This document shows positions 35,422 to 44,068 of a stretch of DNA of 64,000 nt, piece by piece. The notes under the pieces were generated by a model, which was given only the letters and a program-made list of their open reading frames with translations, ran no database searches and was not told where the DNA came from. The translations under genes and the position numbers were made by a program. Source of the stretch: JAPOXR01 sp965214695 (GTDB taxonomy: Bacteria; Pseudomonadota; Alphaproteobacteria; Rhodobacterales; Rhodobacteraceae); NCBI GenBank assembly GCA_965214695.1, contig OZ243967.1, positions 806,001 to 870,000 on the forward strand, in the 5' to 3' direction. Within the stretch, counting starts at the first letter, position 1, and each line of letters opens with the position of its first letter.

Positions 35422-37437
35422 TCAACTCGGCAACTCGTGCAACTGTTTCGCAATGCGAATCCTGGTCCTTTCGCTGACCGACAATGCAGGAAACGGGCTG
35501 ATCTTCAACTTATGGCCTTCCGGCAGTGGAGCAAACTCGAAATGATATGCAACAAGCAACACGTTCAATGCCAATTGCAAATTGAACCATGCCTGTCCTG
35601 CGCAAGTATGCGTGTCGAGCCCAAACGGCGCATATCCGGGACCATGATGCTCCTTTCGCGGGGGAAGGTAACGATCGATATCAAACTTGAAGGGTTCCGG
35701 GAAACAGTCACTCATGTAATGTGACGCAGACTGCACAATGTACAGCCGCTCCCGAAGTGGAAGTGCATAATTTTCCACTACACAGGAATTCGCAACATTC
35801 CGAAGATTTACGCTGATGATCGGATATAGCCGCAAGCACTCCATGATGAAACGACGCGTCACGTCGAATTTCTCGGGAGAAAACTCGACCCCATCGGATT
35901 CTCCGTCATCGAAAAGGCCATTTGCTTCATCGCGGATTCTCTGGGACATATCCGGACGCCTTGCCATCTCAAATAACGTGAATCCCAACATGTCCCCAAG
36001 ATAAATGCTTTGGAATACAGGCGTGACCGCCAGCATGAACATCAAGTTTTGCTCAGGTATGAATTGCGGGTCAAGGTTGTGCAGGGCGATAAGATCGTCT
36101 GCGAGCTCCTGGACACGTCCGGCGCGTTGAAGGGGCAAATGGTTTTCTTCGATGCGTCGCATGAGTTCATCATAAAGCCGGAGGCGGCGCTTCATGGCGG
36201 GAGTGTGTACCAGGAATCTTGGCAGGAAATCCGCTACGTAACAGAGGATTGCCCTCTCGTTCCATTTGGCCAAATCGTCAAACAGGTCCTGTGCATCGAC
36301 ACTGAAAAGAACATTGAACATCTGAAGACTGGTCATTGACCGGGTAACTTGCTGGAGATGGATTTCAGTACCGGCTTTCCAATCTTGACTGACCATGAAT
36401 TGGCGGCAAAGTCGGGACATGTCACCCAGACGCTCATGAAACCTCTTCTTCGAATAGGTATTTCCCATCAACTTCCGTAATCGAAAATGGTCGGCACCAT
36501 CAAGTGATGGGAGCAGGTTGCTTGCGCCGCACACCCCTTCCATATCGCGAAAATATAGTCCCGAGGTCAGGAAGCTTCGAGAATTCCGGCGAGCCCAGTC
36601 GTTAATGCCCGGTCCGGCCAAGAACGTGCGCGGCTTTTGAAGCGGGGCAGAAATCTGGAAAACCGGGCCGTATTGCTCGGAAAGGCTTCCAAACAGAGCC
36701 GGCAGGTTCCCGTCCCATAAATGCTTATTTGAAACCAGGCTTTTAATGGAAACTTTTGGAATTGGCTTTGTGATGGAAGGACGTTTGAATGATGGAGAGA
36801 TGGCGGTCTTTTGAACTGAATTGGAAATGACACGAGCGATCAACTCCAGTTCACATATAAAATCAATTCTCTCCGTCACATCATCATTCAGCTCAAAAAG
36901 AAAACGGGTGATATCACACGCCTTTAAGAGACCTATCAATATCGAATCTCTCGGTTCGGGAAGGACATCTGAAAAAATTGTTCCGGAAATTCTGGACTTA
37001 GTGTAGTTTCCGACATTCTCGCTCCTTGGGTATTGTTCCAAGTCTGCGTGCCAGTCGCATTTGTTTGTTGTATAAAACTCACCGTCATGGCGGGTGAGAA
37101 TTTCTAATTCGATCAGCTCCCGTATTGTCGTATCGATGACCTCCTGCGAATGGACTGCAAGCTGCTCTATCCAAAATCCTGTTTCTTCCCGATTGGGATG
37201 AGATGCGATTTTTCCCAGGCACAGATCCAGAGCCGGTTTGCCTGTCTTGGTTGAGTCCAGGAGAAGAAGCGAAGTTTCATCCGTATCAATGGAGGATCTC
37301 ATGGCCAGTTCCGCCAGGACCGCGCCAATAATTGCGCAATTCAAGGTCCAGCCTGGAATTTGATGAAAATATCCAGTTTGCTCATTGAGAATTAGCAAGA
37401 TGAATTCTTCCGGGACAGTCAACAGATGCTTTGCCAT
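35422..37437 (-). CDS. GPP34 domain-cytochrome P450 fusion
   Basis: Residues 1 to about 205 match GPP34, the fold of Golgi phosphoprotein 3 that binds phosphoinositide headgroups: LTVPEEFILLILNEQTGYF and IIGAVLAELAMRSSIDTD. Residues from about 235 to 671 are a P450: ExxR as ECLR (533-536), FDIDRY, and the haem loop FGLDTHTCAG with cysteine 612. The I-helix that normally reads AGxxT is AVTPV (470-474), so the usual acid-alcohol pair is missing. Oxidation of the membrane-borne triterpenoid from the neighbouring cyclase is plausible; GPP34 could tether the enzyme to the membrane. GC is about 48% in sampled lines. It converges with the exporter gene. Confidence 0.9.
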   Translation of the reverse strand: MAKHLLTVPEEFILLILNEQTGYFHQIPGWTLNCAIIGAVLAELAMRSSIDTDETSLLLLDSTKTGKPALDLCLGKIASHPNREETGFWIEQLAVHSQEVIDTTIRELIELEILTRHDGEFYTTNKCDWHADLEQYPRSENVGNYTKSRISGTIFSDVLPEPRDSILIGLLKACDITRFLFELNDDVTERIDFICELELIARVISNSVQKTAISPSFKRPSITKPIPKVSIKSLVSNKHLWDGNLPALFGSLSEQYGPVFQISAPLQKPRTFLAGPGINDWARRNSRSFLTSGLYFRDMEGVCGASNLLPSLDGADHFRLRKLMGNTYSKKRFHERLGDMSRLCRQFMVSQDWKAGTEIHLQQVTRSMTSLQMFNVLFSVDAQDLFDDLAKWNERAILCYVADFLPRFLVHTPAMKRRLRLYDELMRRIEENHLPLQRAGRVQELADDLIALHNLDPQFIPEQNLMFMLAVTPVFQSIYLGDMLGFTLFEMARRPDMSQRIRDEANGLFDDGESDGVEFSPEKFDVTRRFIMECLRLYPIISVNLRNVANSCVVENYALPLRERLYIVQSASHYMSDCFPEPFKFDIDRYLPPRKEHHGPGYAPFGLDTHTCAGQAWFNLQLALNVLLVAYHFEFAPLPEGHKLKISPFPALSVSERTRIRIAKQLHELPS

Positions 37438-38645
37438 TACTTCGTCGGTACCTTTTTTTTGGGCTGCCCAGCGAACATTGGCTGAGCACTTTGCGATTGG
37501 ACTATATTTCGGACCAAATCATTTGCTCGCGAAAGCATGAATCCCTCCCACGAGGTTGGCTTGTGTTTCCAACCGTTTCCTGAATCTTGCAGCGTTCTTC
37601 GATCAACGGGATCCGGGCCTGGACGTCACGGCTGAGGAATGGCGGACCGGAATTGGTTGCAAGGAAGATATCGGCGAGTTCACGACGGGTCAATGTCGGC
37701 CGGCATATTCCCAGAAATTCCAATTCGTGCCCGCCAGAAAACCCTCCATCTGGCGAGTGCCGACCACGAATGCACTGGCCTGAACGCCGACAATTGGTGG
37801 ATTTGATCCCGGATTGGATCATTTCCGGACGCCGGGTAGTGGGTTTCCTGTCCCTGGCAGTCGGCTCCGACAGGATCGGCAACGGAGCAACGCTCCCGGC
37901 GCAGCAGGAGCCCGATGCGGTGGATGTCCATGGCCACCACCGCCAGCGCCGCGGGAGCGGACGCGGTCAAGTCCCCGGTGGCCGAGATTACTGATCGCCG
38001 ATTCCACCGCCGGATGGACCCGGCGCATGGCGAAGAACTCGTGACCGGCCTCCGTTTCCCGGTCGGCCCCGGTCAGGTATTCCTTCTTCGGCAGCACATT
38101 CTGGTCAAACATCCCCCTGTCCGCACACGGTCGTGCGGGCCGTGGAACCCTACACCAGCCAGCTTCCCGCATGGGCCGAAGCCTGGACGCCGGCGTGCAT
38201 CATCCGTGACCTTGATGCCAAGACGAGGCTGCCAGCAGATTGCTGGCAGCGGACCGGCGCGCCGGCCGATTGAGACCGGAAGGCGGCAAGGTAGAGTGAC
38301 ATCCTCGTGATGGGCCGCCACGGTTGGCCTGTCATCACGCCAGGCGGCCGTACTGCCGGGAAGTGCCAGCAATCAGTGCACGGGCCGAATTGCACTTCAC
38401 GTCTTGACCCTCAATTGCCCGATTCGTCCTTCCCGGTCACCTTGTCTTCCCGGCAGGAGTGGAACACGGTGTCCAGGCGCCGGTGCCCCGGAGGCATCAA
38501 GGCAGCGGACAACGAAATCCTGGTCTGGCGCCGAAACAACCAGAATACCTCTTGCCGGGACACTGCAAGATTTACCAACTTTCCTTCAAATGAAATCCGG
38601 CGAACCGCCGCCTGCTCCAATCGTCCCGGTTCCGCGACCGCGCCC
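37438..38645. other. Gene-poor stretch with decayed mobile-element DNA
   Basis: About 1.2 kb holds no intact gene. The only recognisable content is a broken transposase C-terminus on the minus strand near 37.9-38.1 kb. The frames upstream of it (38.1-38.4 kb, minus) are broken and give no clear match; they may be further parts of the same element. Several AT-rich bases (a run of T at 37453-37460) precede the P450 gene on its strand. Confidence 0.5.
37890..38115 (-). pseudogene. Transposase remnant (ISNCY-like C-terminus), frameshifted
   Basis: The minus-strand frame from about 38112 to 37960 reads EYLTGADRETEAGHEFFAMR, then RVHPAVESAISNLGHRGLDR. This matches the ISNCY-type transposase block with RRxHSAVESAINALExHGLD. 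The continuation ALAVVAMDIHRIGLLLRRE, which should follow some residues later, is in a different frame (about 37955-37893). The intervening GFKRYV-type residues are lost. No terminal inverted repeats were identified, so only a decayed fragment remains. Confidence 0.6.
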
Positions 38646-39461
38646 TTAACGAACCCGCCGGAGGGCCGCGGAAGAGAAATCGCCCGCGTCAAGGTCGGTT
38701 CCAAACTCGAAGTCCAGCCATATCAGGACTGTGCTCTTCTTCGTAAGGTGATTTGTCATCGTCAGCTTTCCCGCCCGCCAGAAGCGGCCGAGATACTGTT
38801 CGTGGTCCTCGGCGACCATTGTCTTGAGGTGCACATTCCTGCGGTCATAGTACTCAATCTTCAAGGTGCGATACTCCTCGTCCAGCCAAGTCACTTGACG
38901 CGAGTAGCCTGAGTCCTTGCTGACTGGAACTCGTTCGCTGACCGTGCATTCGCGAGAGCCGCACCGTTCCGTGCGCAGAAAGCGATGGGTGAATTTCTCG
39001 ACTTCGGTCGTTCCCAAATCCTCATACGAGAATTCGCTGCCCATGAAGGTGCCGGACTGATTCGACGAACTGATCCGCTTGACCCGCTTCAAGGCGGGAA
39101 GGTAGAGCCATTGCCCGTCCGGCTTCCTCTTGAAGGAATGAATGAGGAACCCGGTGCCCCTGACATCGGGCGGGTGATCAAAGACGAGCAGCGTTCGGTC
39201 GCCTTCGCCAGCCACTTCCAGGACCTTGATGCGCAACTCCCTGCGGCTTTCCTGTCCCCGCTTGTTGCGGAGAATCATTTCAAGGCTCGCGGTGAAGTTC
39301 CCGAAACCCCTCTCGCTTTCACGGGCTTCGGTGGCGATCCTAAGCCCGGCCTGCTCGGCGGTTTCGGCTGCGTGTCCGGCGGATGGCTCCAACAGCAGGG
39401 CCGGCATGACGAGCAGGATCGAGAGCAGGGCCGGCATGAAACGAATGCAAGAGATGTACAT
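38646..39461 (-). CDS. LolA-like periplasmic outer-membrane lipoprotein-sorting protein
   Basis: The 271-residue protein has a signal peptide (MYISCIRFMPALLSILLVMP, cleavage probably after AGHA) and then an unclosed-barrel LolA-like domain: RTLLVFDHPPDVRGTGFL, KPDGQWLYLPALKRVKRI, GSEFSYEDLG, and YRTLKIEYYDR. Proteins of this type are commonly encoded beside RND/MMPL exporters and carry lipids across the periplasm. It is therefore a likely partner of the exporter at 33-35 kb, though the P450 gene and an IS remnant lie between. The ATG at 39461 begins the signal peptide. Confidence 0.88.
   Translation of the reverse strand: MYISCIRFMPALLSILLVMPALLLEPSAGHAAETAEQAGLRIATEARESERGFGNFTASLEMILRNKRGQESRRELRIKVLEVAGEGDRTLLVFDHPPDVRGTGFLIHSFKRKPDGQWLYLPALKRVKRISSSNQSGTFMGSEFSYEDLGTTEVEKFTHRFLRTERCGSRECTVSERVPVSKDSGYSRQVTWLDEEYRTLKIEYYDRRNVHLKTMVAEDHEQYLGRFWRAGKLTMTNHLTKKSTVLIWLDFEFGTDLDAGDFSSAALRRVR
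39394..39439 (-). repeat. 16-nt direct repeat in the LolA-like signal peptide
   Basis: AGCAGGGCCGGCATGA (plus-strand sense) occurs at 39394-39409 and 39424-39439, 30 bases apart. It duplicates MPALL ten residues apart in the signal peptide. The period is a multiple of three, so the frame is kept. Confidence 0.85.
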
Positions 39462-40024
39462 CTCCAATTCTCCTCTCTTGGAAGCATCCAGACTGGCAGC
39501 TTCACGCATGATGCGCCCTCGGCACCGACGATACTATGCCATTGCCCTGGGTGCCTCCGCCAGCTTCCAAACCTGCCCATTCCTGCTAGCACGGGTCCTG
39601 CCGCGCATCAAGCATCGGCCAAATGCCAAGCGCCTCAATTCACTAGGAAAATCGCTCCTTGTCATTTGGAGATCGCTCCCCAAACGCCGGGAGCGATCTT
39701 CGTGTGGCGCGTCTTTCAGCATGCGATGCCTCCCTCTTTCCGGGGCTCGGCGAATTCGTCCGGCGTGCTCGCCCTAACCCATCAGCAGACGAACCAGGAT
39801 ACAGCCGCCGACTGAGCGTTGATTCGGCCGTCAGGACCAGGCTGGACCGCGAAACCGGCAACGCAACGGATTCGGCCCTGCCGGACTGCGCGACCATGCT
39901 GCTGGCCGGCAGGGCGGGTTGACTTCCCGGAAAAGGGAGGCGGACTCTCCCATAAATCTGTCATTTGGGTGATCGGGCGATTTACGCTGATCTTGTTGTC
40001 GGTTAAACAGGTCCCTACCATGTA
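39462..40024. other. Divergent region between LolA-like gene and gyrA
   Basis: No gene is visible in about 560 bases. A perfect 11-base inverted repeat, AGATCGCTCCC (39670-39680) and GGGAGCGATCT (39689-39699), encloses an eight-base loop. The gyrA promoter must be in the last 100 bases, but TTTACG (39981) with TTAAAC 16 bases later is only a weak candidate. A seven-codon frame ATGTATTGTATGATCGAATAG overlaps the gyrA start. Confidence 0.4.
39670..39699. repeat. Perfect 11-bp inverted repeat (hairpin)
   Basis: The arms AGATCGCTCCC and GGGAGCGATCT are complementary with no mismatch and surround CAAACGCC. It is not followed by a T tract on either strand and lies upstream of both flanking genes, so it is not their terminator. 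A protein-binding palindrome or a leftover terminator of a lost gene are possible. Confidence 0.7.
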
Positions 40025-42817
40025 TTGTATGATCGAATAGCGACAACCCCGGTGCCGGAAGATAATTCTGAACTCCATCGAGAGGGTGGTGATAGCGGCC
40101 GTCACCAGCCCGCGGACGACTCGACCGTTTCCATCGTCGATGAGCTGAAATCGGCCTATCTCGACTATGCAATGAGCGTCATCGTCTCGCGGGCGATTCC
40201 GGATTTGCGGGACGGGCTAAAACCCGTGCATCGTCGCATTCTTTTTGCAATGCACGACTCCGGCAACACCCATGACAAGCCGTACCGGAAATCCGCCCGC
40301 CCGGTCGGCGAGGTGATGGGAAAGTACCATCCGCATGGCGACGCGGCGATCTACGATTCCCTGGTGCGAATGGCGCAGCATTTTTCAATGTCGCTGCCGC
40401 TGCTGGATGGCCAGGGAAATTTTGGCTCGATGGATGGCGACAACCCGGCTGCCATGCGCTACACCGAGGTTCGAATGGACCGGGCGGCAGGGATGCTGCT
40501 CGAGGATATCGACCGGGATACCGTCGACTTCCAGGACAATTACGACGGCAAGGACCGGGAGCCGTCCGTTCTGCCTGCCAGGTTTCCCAATCTCCTGGTC
40601 AATGGCGGGAGCGGCATTGCAGTCGGCATGGCCACCAACATTCCACCGCACAATCTGGGGGAGGTGATCGACGGCACCCTGGCGATGATCGAGGATCCCG
40701 ACATTTCCGTCGAACGGCTGATGGAGCTGATTCCGGGGCCCGACTTTCCGACCGGCGGGGTGATCCATGGTCGGGCTGGCGCCCGCAAGGCCTATGTGAC
40801 CGGGCGTGGCGGGGTCGTGGTCAGGGCGAAGACCAGGTTCGAGGAAATCCGCAAGGATCGCCAAGCGATCATCGTCGACGAGATTCCGTACCAGGTCAAC
40901 AAGGCGCTGATGATCGAGCGGATTGCCCAGATTGCCAAGGAAGGCAAGATCGAGGGGATTTCCAGCATCCGTGACGAATCCGATCGCGTTGGCGTGCGGG
41001 TGGTCATTGAACTCAAACGGGATGCGACGGCGGAAATCGTGCTGAACCAACTCTGGCGGTTCACCCCGATGGAATCATCCTTCAGCTGCAACCTGCTGGC
41101 GCTCAATGGTGGACGCCCGGAACTGTTGACGCTCTGGAAGGTCCTGCGTTCGTTTCTCGATTTCAGGGAAGAGGTCGTCACCCGGCGAACGGCCGAGGAA
41201 TTGCGGCGGGCCAGGGCACGCAGCCACGTCCTTTGCGGCCTGGCGGTCGCAGTTTCCAATCTCGACGAGGTGGTGGCGATCATCCGCAGTTCACCCGAGC
41301 CGGCAGTTGCCAGGTCACGGTTGCAGGAGCGGGACTGGCCGGCGGCAGAGATTGCCGAATTTGTACGGCTGGTTGCCGAGGCCGGTCACATGGTCGACGA
41401 GGACGGAACCTATCGCCTGTCGGAGATCCAGGCCCGGGCGATTCTGGACCTTCGCCTGCAACGCCTTACTGCGCTGGGCGTCCGGGAAATCACCGACGAA
41501 TTGCAGACGCTGGCATCCCGGATCAGGGATTTTCTCGACATATTGGCGTCAGGCCACCGAATTCGACAGATCATCGCCGGCGAGCTTGAGCAGGCCAGAG
41601 AAAAATTTGCTGTCCCGCGGCGCTCGTCGATCGAGGAAAGGGTCGATGACATCGAGGACGAGGATTTGATCGAGCCGGAGGAGATGGTCATTACCATAAC
41701 CAATGGCGGCTACATCAAACGGACTCCCCTCTCCGAATACAGGGCGCAGAAGCGCGGGGGCAAGGGCCTGTCGGGAATGGCGACACGGGACGAGGATTTT
41801 GTCATAACTCAGCACGTGGCCAACACGCACACTGCCCTTCTGTTCTTTTCGACCGACGGAATGGTCTACAAGCTCAAGACATGGCGGCTGCCCAAGGCCG
41901 GGCGCAATGCGCGCGGCAAGGCGATCGTCAACATTCTCCCGATCGAACGCGGTGTCTCGATTGCGGCCATCACGCCGATCTACGTGGATGAGGCCGATTG
42001 GGAAGATTACCAGATCGCTTTTGCGACATCGGGCGGCAGGATTCGCCGCAACCAGCTCTCCGATTTCGCCAATGTCAGGGCCAATGGCAAGATAGCCATG
42101 CGACTCCCGCCGGACGAAACGCTGGTCAGTGTGAGCATCTGTGGCCAGGATGATGATATCCTGCTGGCAAACGCGTCTGGCAACGTCATCAGGTTCTCCG
42201 TCGACCGGGTCAGGATCAGGAAGTCGAGATACTCGACCGGCATCAAGGGCATGAAGGTGAAGTCCGGTGACCGGGTTGTATCAATGGTCATAGCCAGGAA
42301 ATTCGAGGCCACCCCGGAAGTGCGCGATGCCTACTTCAAGACCGGTCGTGAGTTGCACCGGGAACAGGATACCGACGAGGAGGTGCGTGACAGCACCGGT
42401 CTACTGGTCCTGTCCGATGGCATCATTCAGGCCATGCGGGAGTCCGAACGGTTGCTCCTGTCAATCTCCAGTGATGGCACCGGCAAGATCATGTCCTCGC
42501 ATCACTTCACCGCCAAGGGCCGCGGGGGCAAGGGCATCATTGCCAAGGCCGGAGGCGGCGTCGTCGGGTTTGACGTGGTCGAACTGGATGACCAGATCAT
42601 GCTAACCACCAATTCCGGTCAGACCATCCGCTGCAGCGCCTCGGATATCCGCGTGCAGTCCAGGGCGTCCCGCGGGGTCAGGGTCATCAATCTTTCCGAA
42701 GGCGAGGAGGTGGTCTCCGTTGCCAGGATTGTCGATACCGGCGAAGATGACACGGCCGGGCAGGCCGACGGTCAACCTGCTGAGCCAGACCCGGCACCGT
42801 CGGCGCCAGAGGGGTAG
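40025..42817 (+). CDS. gyrA: DNA gyrase subunit A
   Basis: GyrA is the breakage-reunion subunit of gyrase. The 930-residue protein has SAYLDYAMSVIVSRAIPDLR, the quinolone-determining stretch KYHPHGDAAIYDS, the catalytic tyrosine in AAMRYTEVRM, the GyrA box QKRGGKG and six C-terminal blade repeats. This separates it from ParC. An acidic, proline-rich tail ends the protein. The residue aligned with E. coli Ser83 is Ala. The TTG at 40025 is supported because the 28 kb relic preserves the same TTG in the same frame; a GTG at 40052 is an alternative. Confidence 0.96.
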   Translation: MYDRIATTPVPEDNSELHREGGDSGRHQPADDSTVSIVDELKSAYLDYAMSVIVSRAIPDLRDGLKPVHRRILFAMHDSGNTHDKPYRKSARPVGEVMGKYHPHGDAAIYDSLVRMAQHFSMSLPLLDGQGNFGSMDGDNPAAMRYTEVRMDRAAGMLLEDIDRDTVDFQDNYDGKDREPSVLPARFPNLLVNGGSGIAVGMATNIPPHNLGEVIDGTLAMIEDPDISVERLMELIPGPDFPTGGVIHGRAGARKAYVTGRGGVVVRAKTRFEEIRKDRQAIIVDEIPYQVNKALMIERIAQIAKEGKIEGISSIRDESDRVGVRVVIELKRDATAEIVLNQLWRFTPMESSFSCNLLALNGGRPELLTLWKVLRSFLDFREEVVTRRTAEELRRARARSHVLCGLAVAVSNLDEVVAIIRSSPEPAVARSRLQERDWPAAEIAEFVRLVAEAGHMVDEDGTYRLSEIQARAILDLRLQRLTALGVREITDELQTLASRIRDFLDILASGHRIRQIIAGELEQAREKFAVPRRSSIEERVDDIEDEDLIEPEEMVITITNGGYIKRTPLSEYRAQKRGGKGLSGMATRDEDFVITQHVANTHTALLFFSTDGMVYKLKTWRLPKAGRNARGKAIVNILPIERGVSIAAITPIYVDEADWEDYQIAFATSGGRIRRNQLSDFANVRANGKIAMRLPPDETLVSVSICGQDDDILLANASGNVIRFSVDRVRIRKSRYSTGIKGMKVKSGDRVVSMVIARKFEATPEVRDAYFKTGRELHREQDTDEEVRDSTGLLVLSDGIIQAMRESERLLLSISSDGTGKIMSSHHFTAKGRGGKGIIAKAGGGVVGFDVVELDDQIMLTTNSGQTIRCSASDIRVQSRASRGVRVINLSEGEEVVSVARIVDTGEDDTAGQADGQPAEPDPAPSAPEG

Positions 42818-42996
42818 TCCGACTCCGTCCAGGGTCCGGGAATTCCGACCGGTAGCCAGTTCTACCGGTTTTCCGCCTGCCGTCATCGACAGATATCGGG
42901 AATGGTTCAGCGCCGGGACGGCAGGAGGGAGTTGACAGTCTTGCCGCAACGGCTCGCCCTCAGGTCCTGAATGCAATCCCTGGTCATTCCGACGCA
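42800..42996 (+). repeat. Dispersed repeat, copy 2 (gyrA 3' flank)
   Basis: It spans the last codons of gyrA, the stop, the terminator hairpin and about 125 further bases. It aligns with 28199-28393 in the same orientation at roughly 85% identity by eye. Together with the shared start region, it shows that the 28 kb copy came from a gyrA locus. Confidence 0.85.
42848..42872 (+). terminator. Rho-independent terminator of gyrA
   Basis: Eight-base arms ACCGGTAG (42848-42855) and CTACCGGT (42862-42869) pair perfectly around a six-base loop and run into TTTT. It starts 31 bases after the gyrA stop. The same hairpin, slightly shorter, is conserved in the 28 kb relic. Confidence 0.75.
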
Positions 42997-43021
42997 CAGG
43001 CCCATTACGGTTTGTCCCGCC

Positions 43022-44068
43022 TTACCGGGCCAGATCTGTTTCACTGATTGATGGCATTCCCCGGTGGAGTCGCGAGAACAGAAAATCGAGACCGGCATTC
43101 GACCGTGTCAGCAATTTGGTTGTGATGATGACAATCCTGACTTGCCGGCGTGAAATCTTGACGTCGTCGCCACTTCGGAATTCCGGCATGGAATGGATCC
43201 GTCGCAGGGTCAGGACAGCCATTCCGAGCGGCCACAGGCAATGGCGCCTGATCCCGGTTTCCCTGACAGGCAAGAGCTGGATATATCGCAATGCGTTGCC
43301 TTGGTGATGGCGGGTAATCGCAATCAGCCTGTTCAACCCGGCAACGAATCCGGGATCGGCCGAACCAGGGGTCAGATTGTCAAGATCAAACCCTTCCGAC
43401 CGAAAGACATCTCCCGGAAGCCAACACGCACCCCGATCAAGATCATCCCATAGATCCTTCAGAATATTGGTCATTTGCAAAGCCTGCCCGTGTGATGCCG
43501 CAAGGCTCATCAATTCCTCCCGCCGGGCGGCAATTTCCTCCGAATGGTCGCAGAACAGCTCCGTCAACATTTCACCGACAATGCCGGCGACATGGTAGCA
43601 ATACCGATTCATCTCGGCCATGTCGGCCAGGCCGCGGCGGTTGGTTCGCTCCTGGAAGCGCGCCATCCCGGCCGACATGACTTCGATGCAATTCGCCATT
43701 GCCGCATGGACAACCGGGTTGAATCGGGCGGTAATCTCGATGACGCGGGGAACGTCCGATACCAGGTCGCGTTCGATTTCGGGGGTGCCGGTGGAGAGTA
43801 CAGTGCAAAGCTCCGACGCAAATTCGGGCGCGCCGTCAAGATTCCTGACCAAGCCTGCCCAGCGTTGCAGGAAGTGGTGCTTCCCAGCCAGGTCCAGATT
43901 TGGCTCATCCTCGATGGTGTCGGCGATCCGGCACAGCAGGTAGGCAGTCGCAACCGATCGGCCGAGTGGCGATGGTAGTTGCGGAATGGTAAACGCAAAA
44001 GATCGGGAGACACCCTGCAGGTAGTGATCCAGGAACTCGCTGTCACTGGTGACCGCCATATCAGCCAT
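43022..44068 (-). CDS. Squalene synthase (trans-isoprenyl diphosphate synthase family)
   Basis: The 348-residue enzyme should join two farnesyl diphosphates to squalene in one step with NADPH. The first aspartate motif DTIEDEP is at about residues 50-56; YCYHVAGIVGEMLTELF and the second aspartate motif GQALQMTNILKDLWDDLD follow. These features favour the eukaryotic-style one-step squalene synthase over HpnCD. It is the only squalene-forming gene in the window and would feed the epoxidase-cyclase fusion 11 kb away. The start is ambiguous (TTG 44101, ATG 44068 or 44059); I use 44068. Confidence 0.88.
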   Translation of the reverse strand: MADMAVTSDSEFLDHYLQGVSRSFAFTIPQLPSPLGRSVATAYLLCRIADTIEDEPNLDLAGKHHFLQRWAGLVRNLDGAPEFASELCTVLSTGTPEIERDLVSDVPRVIEITARFNPVVHAAMANCIEVMSAGMARFQERTNRRGLADMAEMNRYCYHVAGIVGEMLTELFCDHSEEIAARREELMSLAASHGQALQMTNILKDLWDDLDRGACWLPGDVFRSEGFDLDNLTPGSADPGFVAGLNRLIAITRHHQGNALRYIQLLPVRETGIRRHCLWPLGMAVLTLRRIHSMPEFRSGDDVKISRRQVRIVIITTKLLTRSNAGLDFLFSRLHRGMPSISETDLAR

